Notes: a model not told the origin generated them from the sequence alone. A stretch of DNA of 39,980 nucleotides from Levilactobacillus suantsaii (GCF_004115745.1 NZ_QXIL01000020.1:1-39980), one strand, 5' to 3'. Positions 23,644 through 31,824 are shown, numbered from the stretch's first letter. A program made the numbers and translations.

Positions 23644-24327
23644 TTACCCGTTGGATCGGTCAAATTCGGAGCCCCCCACGTGTTCCGGGTAAAAGATTTC
23701 ACCCTGGTCACGTTGCTGGTAGAGTGTCCAGTAGGCGGTGGCGACTTTGGCCGCCTGCATCTCTGGGGAACTGTCGATGATGCCTTGAATCGTGACCAGC
23801 CCCACGAACACGTCTTTCGGAGCCAACTCCTCGTGTAACGTCGCCACGTAACTGCGTTGCGCCGCTTTGGTCAGCGACAGGATCGACGCCTTGTTCGATG
23901 GCCGCACCGAAGCGCCCCCACCGGTAAACAAGATGGCCCGCGGTCCGCGCGTGGCGGTCTGGGTCAAAAACAGCCGGGCGGCGTAAATCCCACTCAAGAC
24001 ATTAGTCTTAAAGCTCGCTTGAATGGTCGCCAAATCACTCGACAGGGCGTTATCCAGGTGTTTATTACCCACGTTATAAATCAAAGTGGTCAAGTCTGGC
24101 GTCTTCCGAGTCACCTTTTGAAACAAGTCCTGGACCGCCAGGTAATCGTCGACGTCACAGGCGTAGCCGCTGGCCGTTACGCCGTCCTGCTGTAAGGCTT
24201 GCACCGCGGCTTTGACCTTTGCGGCATCCCGCGCAACTACAATAATACCCTGGTCGTGGGCCCCGAATTGCCGGGCGACCTCGAAACCGACGCCACTGGC
24301 GCCGCCTAAAATCATGGTTGTCGTCAT
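23644..24327 (-). CDS. Atypical SDR without catalytic tyrosine
   Basis: 227 residues. The N-terminus has the SDR nucleotide-binding motif MILGGASGVGFEVARQFG and an Asp-rich CDVDDYLAV position; NVGN replaces the usual NNAG. In the active-site region, after LFTGGGASVRP, the sequence reads SNKASILSLTKAAQR, where the usual Tyr of YASLSLxKA appears as Lys, so classical SDR catalysis is doubtful. ATG 24327 is chosen over upstream frame because GGAGGG lies eight bases before it. A likely promoter -10 (TGG-TATCAT) lies upstream. The gene is divergent from the nitroreductase gene. Confidence 0.8.
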   Translation of the reverse strand: MTTTMILGGASGVGFEVARQFGAHDQGIIVVARDAAKVKAAVQALQQDGVTASGYACDVDDYLAVQDLFQKVTRKTPDLTTLIYNVGNKHLDNALSSDLATIQASFKTNVLSGIYAARLFLTQTATRGPRAILFTGGGASVRPSNKASILSLTKAAQRSYVATLHEELAPKDVFVGLVTIQGIIDSSPEMQAAKVATAYWTLYQQRDQGEIFYPEHVGGSEFDRSNG

Positions 24328-24394
24328 ATTTTGGTCCCTCCTTGCGGCCATGATACCACTTCGATTTCGTTCTGACTGTTTTGACAGCGCGCCG

Positions 24395-24400
24395 TATAAT
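24395..24400 (+). promoter_or_regulatory. -10 box of the nitroreductase gene
   Basis: A perfect TATAAT. The only TTGACA nearby is too close (8 bp), so the -35 is unclear; an activator or overlapping promoters are possible. Confidence 0.45.
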
Positions 24401-24450
24401 GGAGGTAGTGGGCCACCATTTACCTGGTCACCCACTAAGGAGGTATTTAT

Positions 24451-24909
24451 ATGGAAGCACTCAAACTACTTAACGCACGTAAGGCCGTTCGCCAATATAA
24501 CGGCCAGTTGACCGATGACCAACTACAAGCCATCTTGACCGCCGCGAACGAAGGTCCCGTCGGCATGGGCCAATATGACAACTACCGTTTAACGGTCATC
24601 CAAGATCCCCAAGTTCTTAAGCAAATGACCAACATCTACGACGCTCCGACCGTCATCGTAGTCTCCGCCAAGAATCCTGGCCCGATGGAAAACATCTCGG
24701 TGGGCGCCATCGTCCATAACATGGAACTGGCCGCCGAAGACCAGGGGGTAGGCGCCAACTACAACATGGCGGGCGTCAGCTCCGTGCCGAAAGACGTGTT
24801 ACCAGCTGGCTTTACCGGCGTCTTTGCCTTGACGTTAGGCCAAACCGACGAAAGTTTCACAGCTAGAGACGTGGCTAAGGACCGCATCAAGACCAACGTG
24901 GTCAAGTAA
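24451..24909 (+). CDS. Small nitroreductase family protein
   Basis: A 152-residue flavoprotein-like protein. The N-terminal NARKAVRQYNGQLTDDQLQAILTAANEGPVGMG matches the 'RRSxRxF...L..ll.aa..aPs' FMN-binding start of nitroreductases. The central VGAIVHNMELAAEDQGVGANY is the dimer/FMN motif, and LTLGQTDE is the usual C-terminal strand. It is shorter than typical members (~200), a common form in lactobacilli. It probably binds FMN as a dimer and reduces quinones or nitro compounds; the substrate is not known. AAGGAGG precedes the ATG. Confidence 0.85.
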   Translation: MEALKLLNARKAVRQYNGQLTDDQLQAILTAANEGPVGMGQYDNYRLTVIQDPQVLKQMTNIYDAPTVIVVSAKNPGPMENISVGAIVHNMELAAEDQGVGANYNMAGVSSVPKDVLPAGFTGVFALTLGQTDESFTARDVAKDRIKTNVVK

Positions 24910-24953
24910 TCAGTAAGCCCCTAGCCAGTTTCAGCATCACGGTCTCAAAACTC

Positions 24954-24996
24954 AAAAAAGGACGGCACCAGGTCAATTTCCGGTACCGTCCTTTTT
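24954..24996. terminator. Bidirectional terminator between convergent genes
   Basis: AAAAAGGACGGcACC pairs with GGTaCCGTCCTTTTT; serves the nitroreductase gene and the gene on the opposite strand. Confidence 0.85.
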
Positions 24997-25017
24997 ATAT
25001 GGTTGACCACTCCGCCA

Positions 25018-25584
25018 CTATTTACTTGCTTTGGCCTTAGTAGTCTTGGTCTTACTAGTTTTAGCTTTGGTGGCTTTCGTCTTGGTACTCTTCGCCTTAG
25101 TCGGCTTTTTGACTGTGTCCGTTTCTTCGGCGTTCGTCGCCGCCGCTTGCAACTTTTCAATCTGCAGCTTTAACCAGTCGTGTAAGCTGGCATCCGCCGT
25201 CGCCGCTTGATCCACGTAAGTCTGGGCTGGGGCCAGCGCATCGATGCGCAATCCCGAAACATTGATGTCCGGTGTCTCGATGACCGCGTAGACGTTCAAT
25301 GGGGCCGTCTCGTCGACCGCCATAATCTTGGCGATGGTTTTAGTATCTTGTAAAGGTAAATTAATCACACTAAGTTCCAAGCGGACCGAGATGTCCGTGC
25401 CGTTGACCGTCGTTTCCGCTTGGGCCAAGTGGTCTTGTTGGATCTGTTGGCGCATGAAGTCCACTAAGGGCGCCACGGCCTTGTCTGGATCGGCGTAAAA
25501 AGCTTTCTGGGGCGTTTTAGTGGTGAAATGTTCCACCTCATCATTTGCCACCGCGTCAATAAAATCTTGAATCTTGCGTTCCAT
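25018..25584 (-). CDS. Unknown protein with histone-like Lys/Thr tail
   Basis: 188 residues. Residues ~1-145 look like a folded alpha/beta domain (MERKIQDFIDAVANDEVEHF; DISVRLELSVINLPLQDT; PLNVYAVIETPDINVSGLRID) that I do not recognise. Residues ~150-188 are a low-complexity tail of Lys alternating with Thr, Ser and Ala (TKAKSTKTKATKAKTSKTK), like eukaryotic H1 tails and some bacterial nucleic-acid-binding proteins. The tail suggests DNA, RNA or polyanion binding. It is transcribed 16 bases after a four-TM membrane protein gene. GAGGTGA precedes the ATG. Confidence 0.7.
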   Translation of the reverse strand: MERKIQDFIDAVANDEVEHFTTKTPQKAFYADPDKAVAPLVDFMRQQIQQDHLAQAETTVNGTDISVRLELSVINLPLQDTKTIAKIMAVDETAPLNVYAVIETPDINVSGLRIDALAPAQTYVDQAATADASLHDWLKLQIEKLQAAATNAEETDTVKKPTKAKSTKTKATKAKTSKTKTTKAKASK

Positions 25585-25600
25585 TTCTACTCACCTCGTC

Positions 25601-26008
25601 TTATTTGCCAAATCGTTTACGATCGCGGGCGTCCTGCTGGTCCTTACGCAACCGCAGTGCCAGCACCAACCAATACGCGTTGGCTACCAGCATGCCCACG
25701 CTGAACAGCGACATGAGGAGTCGAATCGTCAAACTAGCGTGACTGGACCCCCACATCACAAATAACATCCCTAACAATCCCAAAGAATACAATACAATCA
25801 CGAGTCCAAGCAAGTAAAACGAGGGCTTCCAGTTCAGGATAGCCAAAGCAATCGGCACTGCGTAGAGCACCAGGGCCAACAAAGACGATGGCCAAAAGTC
25901 ATTCGTGACGTGACCAATTTGCACGAAAGGCTGATTCATCAAAAAATTAATCAGAATAAAACCCACCAGCGAAATAATGGCCCACGAAATCACGTTTCGA
26001 TCTCTCAT
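25601..26008 (-). CDS. Four-TM membrane protein
   Basis: About 135 residues with four hydrophobic segments (VISWAIISLVGFILINFLM; LLALVLYAVPIALAIL; FYLLGLVIVLYSLGLLGMLFVMW; LLMSLFSVGMLVANAYWLVLAL) and a basic C-terminus (RKDQQDARDRKRFGK). ATG 26008 is chosen over a TTG at 26014 because AAGGAGT is seven bases away. No family recognised. First gene of a two-gene unit with the Lys/Thr-tail protein. Confidence 0.65.
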   Translation of the reverse strand: MRDRNVISWAIISLVGFILINFLMNQPFVQIGHVTNDFWPSSLLALVLYAVPIALAILNWKPSFYLLGLVIVLYSLGLLGMLFVMWGSSHASLTIRLLMSLFSVGMLVANAYWLVLALRLRKDQQDARDRKRFGK

Positions 26009-26033
26009 TTCCAAAACTCCTTAATCGTTGTCA

Positions 26034-26063
26034 AAATAAAAAACGCGGTCAACCGACCGCGTT
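26034..26063 (-). terminator. Terminator of the lipoate ligase gene
   Basis: AAACGCGGTC/GACCGCGTTT with a 4-base loop; on the minus strand a T-rich tract follows. Confidence 0.8.
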
Positions 26064-26132
26064 TCAGTCAATTTGGTTCTATTCTAACGTATTCTCTCGG
26101 TAAAATCAGTAAAATCCGCTAATCTGGGGTAA

Positions 26133-27146
26133 CTAGTCCACTAAGAGCGTCAAAACGTCGTCCACGTCGATACCGTTAAAGTACTTTTGGGTGTCGACCG
26201 CCTTCAAGACGGCGCCAACGTGTTCGCGGTCGTAACGAACGCCCTGAAGCTTATCAGCGAGTTCCGTGACGTCGCTGGGGCCAAAGAAGTCCCCGTAGAA
26301 CTTGATGTTCTTGATCTTACCGCCTTCGACCAACAGCCGGGCATCGATGGTCCCCGCCGTAAAGTGCTGGCGCTTCTTAACCGTGAACTCGGGGGAGTTG
26401 CCGTAGACCCAGTCCCAGTTACTGTAGTACTGGTTGAAGATCTCATCGATGGCACCCTTTTCGTCGTCACTGATTTGGACTTCCTTGTCCGCAATGGCGT
26501 CCAAGTTGTCCACGTGGAAGAGTTCCTTCAACAGGGTGTCACGGAATTCTGGGACGGTCAAGTTCTGGTATTCCGGTGCCAAGTACGGTTTCAAGTTCGT
26601 GACCCGGGAGCGCACGGACTTGATGCCCTTGGACTTCATCTTGTCGGCGGGAACGTTCAAGGCGTGAGCAATCACGTCTTGGTCCACGTCGAGCATCAAG
26701 GTCCCGTGAGAGAAGGTCTTGCCGCTGTGCGAATACATCGCGTTCCCGGAGAACTTCTTGCCGTCGACTAAGATATCGTTGCGGCCAGATACTTCGGCGG
26801 TCTTGGCGCCCATGGCGTGTAAGGCATCAACAATCGGTTGGACGAAAGACTTGAAGTCCCCAAATTCTTCACTGTCACTATCGACCACGAAGCTAAAGCA
26901 CAGGTTGCCGAGGTCTTGGTAGACCGCACCCCCACCGGATAAGCGCCGGGTAACGGTGATATTGTGTTCGTCCACGTACTTCTGGTTGATTTCTTCCAAC
27001 GTGTTTTGGTTCCGACCCACGATGATGCAGGGGCCTTCGTAGTAGAACAAGACCAGTGGTTCATCGAACTTCTTATTATTCATTAAGTATTGTTCGGTGG
27101 CTAAATTATGCCGAATATCGTGTGACTTCATTGCGTACCAATACAT
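26133..27146 (-). CDS. lplA: Lipoate-protein ligase A
   Basis: A 337-residue enzyme that activates lipoate with ATP and attaches it to E2 or GcvH lipoyl domains. The catalytic N-terminal domain shows HNLATEQYL, GRNQNTLEEIN, the signature RRLSGGGAVYQDLGNLCFSF (about 70-89), GRNDILVDGKKFSGNAMYS (about 140-158) with the catalytic Lys region, and HGTLMLDVD. The C-terminal accessory domain (about 250-337) is complete, so it is the long LplA type rather than the short LplJ/LipM type. AAGGGG precedes the ATG. It is monocistronic. The promoter contains a perfect cre match, so glucose repression by CcpA is likely. Confidence 0.95.
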   Translation of the reverse strand: MYWYAMKSHDIRHNLATEQYLMNNKKFDEPLVLFYYEGPCIIVGRNQNTLEEINQKYVDEHNITVTRRLSGGGAVYQDLGNLCFSFVVDSDSEEFGDFKSFVQPIVDALHAMGAKTAEVSGRNDILVDGKKFSGNAMYSHSGKTFSHGTLMLDVDQDVIAHALNVPADKMKSKGIKSVRSRVTNLKPYLAPEYQNLTVPEFRDTLLKELFHVDNLDAIADKEVQISDDEKGAIDEIFNQYYSNWDWVYGNSPEFTVKKRQHFTAGTIDARLLVEGGKIKNIKFYGDFFGPSDVTELADKLQGVRYDREHVGAVLKAVDTQKYFNGIDVDDVLTLLVD

Positions 27147-27216
27147 AACCCAAAAACCCCTTTCAAATTAACCAACCGATTTATCGGCGACCAAACCGAC
27201 TCTACGGTCACTTAAA

Positions 27217-27245
27217 ATCATAGCACTGATTGAAAACGATTACAA
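27217..27245 (-). promoter_or_regulatory. lplA promoter
   Basis: Minus-strand -35 TTGTAA (27240-27245), 17-bp spacer and an extended -10 TGC-TATGAT (27217-27222). Confidence 0.75.
27230..27244. promoter_or_regulatory. CcpA cre box overlapping the lplA promoter
   Basis: TTGAAAACGATTACA matches the degenerate cre consensus WTGNAANCGNWNNCW at every position. It covers the -35 and most of the spacer, a repressing location. Confidence 0.7.
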
Positions 27246-27249
27246 TTAC

Positions 27250-27279
27250 ACTTTCACGAATTAAAAAAATTGTGAAAGT
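27250..27279. repeat. Inverted repeat upstream of the lplA promoter
   Basis: ACTTTCAC (27250-27257) and GTGAAAGT (27272-27279) form a perfect 8-bp inverted repeat over a 14-base AT-rich centre, ending five bases before the -35. The half-sites are two helical turns apart, which suits an activator dimer or tetramer. Confidence 0.6.
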
Positions 27280-27398
27280 TGCGGTGCAAGATGACCCCCA
27301 ACGACCACCATTCAGCCCCTGAAAGGTGGCCCCCTCACCGGGCCATTATTATAATTCTAATCGTCGGGCTGATTTCGTTCATTCCCCCCAAAGACGCA

Positions 27399-27435
27399 CA
27401 AAACGGACCACCCCGAAAAGGGATGCTCCGTTTTG
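27399..27435 (-). terminator. Hairpin downstream of the Rrf2 gene
   Basis: CAAAACGGA pairs with TCCGTTTTG, with an inner CCC/GGG. The T run on the minus strand is short, so it is a probable but weak terminator. The rest of 27280-27545 shows no gene. Confidence 0.5.
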
Positions 27436-27545
27436 CGGTCGGCGTTCGTTGCCAGACTGGTAAAGCTTAATGGTGGCCGTAACCACCAGCCATCTCTAAC
27501 TTTATTATACCGACTTACCACTCCCACCGGGTGGTTAACGCTCAA

Positions 27546-28022
27546 CTATTTGTCCTGGTCGGAATCGACCACTAATTGCCGGAAAAAGCCATGCTGGTGC
27601 AGGTTGCGTTTTAAATCCGTCATCGTAAATTGGTGGTAGAAGCGCCGGTAGTCGTCATCGGCTAGCGTGAACAGATCCGTCAGCGTTTGCGAGATGTTCG
27701 CCGAGATATCCGTGCTGTCACTGACCTTGGCGCCCTTCGAATCCCCCGTAATAAAGCGCGCGTAACTAATGGTTGGCGGAATCGTGAGGTCGTATAATTC
27801 GCCCACGTTGATATCGTCTAAGCTCCGGATCAGTTGGTACCCCCCATTTTTACCGACGGACCCTTCGATGTACCCCTGCTTGTGGAGCACCGACAAAATG
27901 TTACGGATCATCACCGCATTCAATTGTAAGGACGTCGCCAGTTCCCGGCTTGCAATCTTGCGGGGACGTTTCTCGTCGAGGTACAGCAAGCTATGAACGG
28001 CAACGGAAAAGTCTAGTCTCAT
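27546..28022 (-). CDS. Rrf2 family regulator without cysteines
   Basis: 158 residues. An N-terminal winged HTH (MRLDFSVAVHSLLYLDEKRPRKIASRELATSLQLNAVMIRNILSVL, then KQGYIEGSVGKNGGYQLIR) matches the Rrf2 family; wing motif GKNGGYQL. There is no cysteine in the whole protein, so it cannot hold the Fe-S cluster used by IscR, NsrR and RsrR. It is more like cluster-free members such as CymR or YwnA. The C-terminal ~60 residues are charged and unassigned. A likely promoter (TGG-TATCAT) precedes it. The Shine-Dalgarno is weak (GGAAAG, 13 bases). Confidence 0.88.
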   Translation of the reverse strand: MRLDFSVAVHSLLYLDEKRPRKIASRELATSLQLNAVMIRNILSVLHKQGYIEGSVGKNGGYQLIRSLDDINVGELYDLTIPPTISYARFITGDSKGAKVSDSTDISANISQTLTDLFTLADDDYRRFYHQFTMTDLKRNLHQHGFFRQLVVDSDQDK

Positions 28023-28200
28023 GGTTTAGCCATCGCTTTCCAAAAATTCTATCATTATTCATCTATGATACCACACTGCCTGAACGAAACTCTTAGAGCG
28101 TGCCACTTTTCCGGGTAAACCAGCGCGAAAAGACGACCAAAATGGGCCGGTCCCACAACGCTAGAAGGCTCCGACCCAAATAGGAGTTGATATTATTTAC

Positions 28201-31200
28201 TTAAGGCCGTTTACGTCGCTTAAGCCCCGTCCAAATGGCACTTAGCACCATAATGAGTAAGCCCAGTGCCGTCGCAACGATTCCCAGTCGTAAGCCTGGC
28301 GTTCGGTGCGTCAGTTCGATTTTATGCTGGCCGGCCGGTAAGCTAGCACCGATAAAGCCAACGTTGACCCGGTGTGTGGCCTGAGGCTTCCCATCGACGG
28401 TCAACCGCCAGCCACTCGAATACGGAATCGACGTGGTCAGGATGCTGGCAGTGTCGGCCTGTGCAGTCCCTGTGACCCGGTCCGATGTCACGTTCAAGTT
28501 AGACAGGCCTTGATGTTGCAAGGTCCGCATCTGCTTGGCGTAGGGTTTGCCGAACGGGACGGCAATCAATTTAGCCGACTTGAAGGACAAACTCTTGACG
28601 CCCTTGAAGGTCAACTTAATCTTCCGCCGTGGCGATGTCGAGTACCCCAGGTTCAAGAGCACGTGGGACTTCGGTTCGTAGTCTGAAAGATTGGTTTGGC
28701 CTAACTGGTTGAAGCTGTTCACGTTCTGGAAGCTGGTGGCCGTCACGGAGTAGGCCCCGTCGCTTAAGTTCCAGATGGACTTCCGCAACGTTTGCAGACG
28801 ACTGAGCCCGGTGTAAGCCCGGTTTTGGAAGATTTCCGTGTTACGCCTACCTTGATACTTGTCTTGCACGGTGAATCGCTCCGCCTTGATACCACTCAGG
28901 TCCAGGTACAATTCCGTGCCCCGTGTGCGTTGCGGCTGTTTAATCCGCAACTGATACGTGATGGGATGATTCTGATTATCACTGGTCATCCGCGTCAACC
29001 CGTGTTTATTCTTTTGTTTCCCTTGTTTCAAAATCTTTTGGTTTTGTTTGATCAACTTCCCTAACCGCGTCCGGTCTTCGTTGATGCTGACGGACCGGTC
29101 CTGATTATGCTTCCGCAGGGACTGTTGCGAGGTCTTGACCAGGTCTGGGTCCAGTTGGTTCCCCTGTTGTCGGTAATTCACCAACTGCTTGAAGCTGTTG
29201 ATGACCGTTTCCTTCAAGGGCCGGACCTTGTAGCTCAGCTCACGCTGGCGACTATGGTAAGTCGTCGTCTTGACCTTGGGCGCGGCCGCTTCATATAGGG
29301 CCCCGGTGGTCAAAGCTTGTTCACGGTCGGTATCACTAAGGTGTTTAAACTGCTTCGCGCTTAATTTTTGCGTCTGTAGGTAAGCCAGTGGCAAGGCGTA
29401 TTTCGAGGTCAAGATAGTCGTGCCGTAGCTGTTCCCAAAACCATGGACCGGTTTGTCGGCGTAAGTGACCGCCTTGCCGTTCTTTTTCGCCACGTGGTAT
29501 CCGTACGGGAACGCCTGCATCCCGGGTTGGTTCTCCCGGGCGAAAACGTAGCGGACCCCCAACAGGTTGTTCAACGTGGTGCGGCTGTCGCCCTGGTTAA
29601 TGGGCTTGTTCATCTTGAACTGCGCGTTGCCCAATGCCTGGCTAAAGACCCCAACGTCCCCGTTTTCCACGGAGAAGTACGACATGATGTCATGAGCCCC
29701 CAGGTTCATTCCCAGGTTGGTCTTCGCATCATTACTATAGTAATATTGACGGCTGATTCGACTCCGGGAGAACCCGGCCTGGTGCTTGACGTACTTTTCG
29801 GCACCGTCGTAGTAGTCCTTCTGAAATTTGGTGGCCACGCCGCGGGGCGTCAGCTGTTGACTGGCCCCACCCGATAGTGGGCTGAAGTAGCCGTAACTGT
29901 TGGCCACAACGTTGAGGCACAACAGTCCCATCAGCACGGTCACCTGCCGTTTGGCTGACCAATGTTCCATGACTCCCAGCACAATTGCGCCGAGGGTCAG
30001 CAGTAACCAGCCATACAACACGAAATCGTGGGCGTCGTTGTCCATGATAAAGCCGTTGGCCGCCCATACTAGCAGTAAGAGTCCTAACGTCGCCCATACC
30101 AGCACGAGTAGATCACAGTGCGTCAACGCCACTAACTGGTCACAGAAGCTCATCACAGCCAACCCGAAGGCTAAACACCCCAGGAGTAACCAGCGTTGCG
30201 AAGGAGTCGTGCCCCCGTTCATGATGGCAGCGATTTCGGGAAAAAGTAGGCCGACGCCCAGTAACACCACGCCTAGGTTCAACCAGAGGTAGCGTTTAAA
30301 ATGACTAAGCGTGTAGACCAACGCCAAAAAGGTCAGCCCCGCGAGCCCCAGATTGACCCAAAAGCTCATCGCGTTTCCCGTGGTCACCACTGCGTTGGGA
30401 ATTTTTAAGTAGTAGTTGAATGGATAAAGTAAGTAGCCGTTCGCAAAGTCGGTGCCGGCCCGCGTCGACTTCAACACACCCAAAGCGGATGGGATGAAGA
30501 GGATGCTGCCGAGTAAAGCCCCGACCAAGCCAGCCCCGATTAAGCGCCCAATCAGACGCCCCAGGTGAAAGACATGGTCGTGTCTTACGGCGAAGTACCG
30601 TAAGATGGCGTAGACCAAGCTCCCAATGGCTAGGATGTAAGCAAAATAGAAGTTGCCGATTAGGGTCAAGCCCGTAAAGGCCGCCAGTGGCAACCATGAT
30701 TTCCCCGCTAACACGTGATCGATCCCGTAAGTCAATAACGGAAACAAAATCATCGGTAACAAGAAAAAGGGGTGGCGAATGCTGACGTATAACGAAAACC
30801 CGGTAAACGTGTAAGTAATCGTCCCGATGAGCCGACTACTAGGTTTGAACATCCGTTGCCGGGCAAAGAACATGAAGGCCAGGCCGCTCAAATACAAGCG
30901 GACCAGGACCAAAAGATTATACCCGGTCTCAATATGTTGCTTAGGGAACAACCCAATCAAATAACTAATGGGATCCCCCAAGACGTAGTATGAAAACGCC
31001 GTAATCCGGTCCGCCCCTAAACCGAGGTTCCAAGACCAGCCAGCTAGTTTCCCCTGATGCAGCCAGTCATAGAATCGAACCAGAATCGGATAATGCTGGG
31101 CCAACCCATCACCCTGCCAAATAAAGGACTTCCCCGTCAAAATAAAAATGCCATACATGGCGGCTACGAGCACGATAAAGATCCCCGTGTAGGCAGCGTA

Positions 31201-31233
31201 AGCCAATTTTGGTTGTCGCTTGCTTTTCATCAA
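28201..31233 (-). CDS. yfhO: YfhO family membrane protein (GT-C-like glycosyltransferase)
   Basis: 1010 residues with about 11-13 N-terminal transmembrane helices (to about residue 460), a large extracytoplasmic domain (about 460-980) and a last helix (LGIVATALGLLIMVLSAIW) with a basic end. The first outer loop has FIWQGDGLAQHYPILVRFYDWLHQG, the Asp-containing loop expected for GT-C enzymes. The YfhO family transfers sugars from undecaprenyl-phosphate onto wall or lipoteichoic acid in Bacillus and Listeria. It is longer than the usual ~850 residues; an extra polar, Gln/Lys-rich stretch lies at about 680-770. The start is TTG 31233 or ATG 31230, 11-14 bases behind GGGAGGA. It has its own promoter. 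Confidence 0.88.
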   Translation of the reverse strand: MMKSKRQPKLAYAAYTGIFIVLVAAMYGIFILTGKSFIWQGDGLAQHYPILVRFYDWLHQGKLAGWSWNLGLGADRITAFSYYVLGDPISYLIGLFPKQHIETGYNLLVLVRLYLSGLAFMFFARQRMFKPSSRLIGTITYTFTGFSLYVSIRHPFFLLPMILFPLLTYGIDHVLAGKSWLPLAAFTGLTLIGNFYFAYILAIGSLVYAILRYFAVRHDHVFHLGRLIGRLIGAGLVGALLGSILFIPSALGVLKSTRAGTDFANGYLLYPFNYYLKIPNAVVTTGNAMSFWVNLGLAGLTFLALVYTLSHFKRYLWLNLGVVLLGVGLLFPEIAAIMNGGTTPSQRWLLLGCLAFGLAVMSFCDQLVALTHCDLLVLVWATLGLLLLVWAANGFIMDNDAHDFVLYGWLLLTLGAIVLGVMEHWSAKRQVTVLMGLLCLNVVANSYGYFSPLSGGASQQLTPRGVATKFQKDYYDGAEKYVKHQAGFSRSRISRQYYYSNDAKTNLGMNLGAHDIMSYFSVENGDVGVFSQALGNAQFKMNKPINQGDSRTTLNNLLGVRYVFARENQPGMQAFPYGYHVAKKNGKAVTYADKPVHGFGNSYGTTILTSKYALPLAYLQTQKLSAKQFKHLSDTDREQALTTGALYEAAAPKVKTTTYHSRQRELSYKVRPLKETVINSFKQLVNYRQQGNQLDPDLVKTSQQSLRKHNQDRSVSINEDRTRLGKLIKQNQKILKQGKQKNKHGLTRMTSDNQNHPITYQLRIKQPQRTRGTELYLDLSGIKAERFTVQDKYQGRRNTEIFQNRAYTGLSRLQTLRKSIWNLSDGAYSVTATSFQNVNSFNQLGQTNLSDYEPKSHVLLNLGYSTSPRRKIKLTFKGVKSLSFKSAKLIAVPFGKPYAKQMRTLQHQGLSNLNVTSDRVTGTAQADTASILTTSIPYSSGWRLTVDGKPQATHRVNVGFIGASLPAGQHKIELTHRTPGLRLGIVATALGLLIMVLSAIWTGLKRRKRP

Positions 31234-31280
31234 TTAAACTGATTCCTCCCTGAAATTACATCATTACCCAATCAACCAAC

Positions 31281-31305
31281 GGTGAGGTAACCCCACTACC
31301 TCACC
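31281..31305. other. Hairpin in the yfhO leader
   Basis: A perfect 8-bp stem (GGTGAGGT with ACCTCACC), 9-base loop, no T run. On the yfhO mRNA it lies ~50 bases before the start and could affect translation or stability. Confidence 0.45.
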
Positions 31306-31355
31306 ATCACTCACCTATTCAAAGGTGTTTTGACCGGTTAATGAACTACTCCGTT

Positions 31356-31384
31356 ATCCTAAAGTTTTTAGACTTGACCGTCAA
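31356..31384 (-). promoter_or_regulatory. yfhO promoter
   Basis: Minus-strand TTGACG (31379-31384), 17-bp spacer and TAGGAT (31356-31361). The leader is ~115 bases. Confidence 0.7.
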
Positions 31385-31621
31385 GACCTCCCACTCGATT
31401 CTTCCACTAAGGTTACCAACGGTTAGCCGGTAATGACGTTACCGACTCAGCCTCGCCAACCATGCGCTTATGATACCCAGTTTACCCGTTGTGAATTGCG
31501 TGGAGATGACTACCAGATTACAAGGGCAAGTCAGTCTCATCTCAAAGATAATCCCACAGTAGCTTCCTAGCGCTACTCGCACTCAGCACAAGCAGAGTCG
31601 TCAACCCCGTAAAATAAACTA

Positions 31622-31824
31622 AATGGCCCCACAATTTTTCATGGAGATTCCGTTTTTAAGCTTTGGGTCACTACTGAATCATGATGGGGCTTTACGTTCA
31701 GTAGCGAACAGTTACTCAAATTCCCCATTTCGGAGTCAAGTGCGGTATAATAGCTTCGTGAATAGTCGCGTGAAAGACTGTCTCAATCAAGGAGTCTTAC
31801 CCAGGCGCTAACCGCCTTGTTTTC
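31622..31824 (+). ncRNA. Candidate structured RNA upstream of usp (Lacto-usp/6S-like)
   Basis: A rod-like fold is visible: GATTCCG (31646-31652)/CGGAGTC (31731-31737), TTTGGGT (31662-31668)/ACTCAAA (31714-31720), CTACTGAA (31671-31678)/TTCAGTAG (31697-31704), separated by internal loops. The first two helices contain G-U pairs that would be A-C mismatches on the other strand, so the RNA is plus-strand. Further 3' are AAGACT/AGTCTT (31774-31798) and AGGCG/CGCCT (31803-31817) plus a T-rich end. Position directly upstream of a usp gene recalls the Lacto-usp RNA of lactic acid bacteria, thought by some to be a 6S RNA. The ends and promoter are guesses; a TATAAT at 31746-31751 lies inside. The stretch 31385-31621 shows nothing else. 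Confidence 0.45.

Noticed and set aside
26187-26771. 194-codon ORF opposite lplA
   Set aside because: Antisense shadow of a complete, well-conserved lipoate ligase gene.
27279-27470. 63-codon plus-strand ORF with one hydrophobic stretch
   Set aside because: No ribosome binding site, and it runs through the Rrf2 downstream hairpin; probably chance.
31623-31811. 62-codon plus-strand ORF upstream of usp
   Set aside because: It coincides with the structured RNA helices and has no Shine-Dalgarno.
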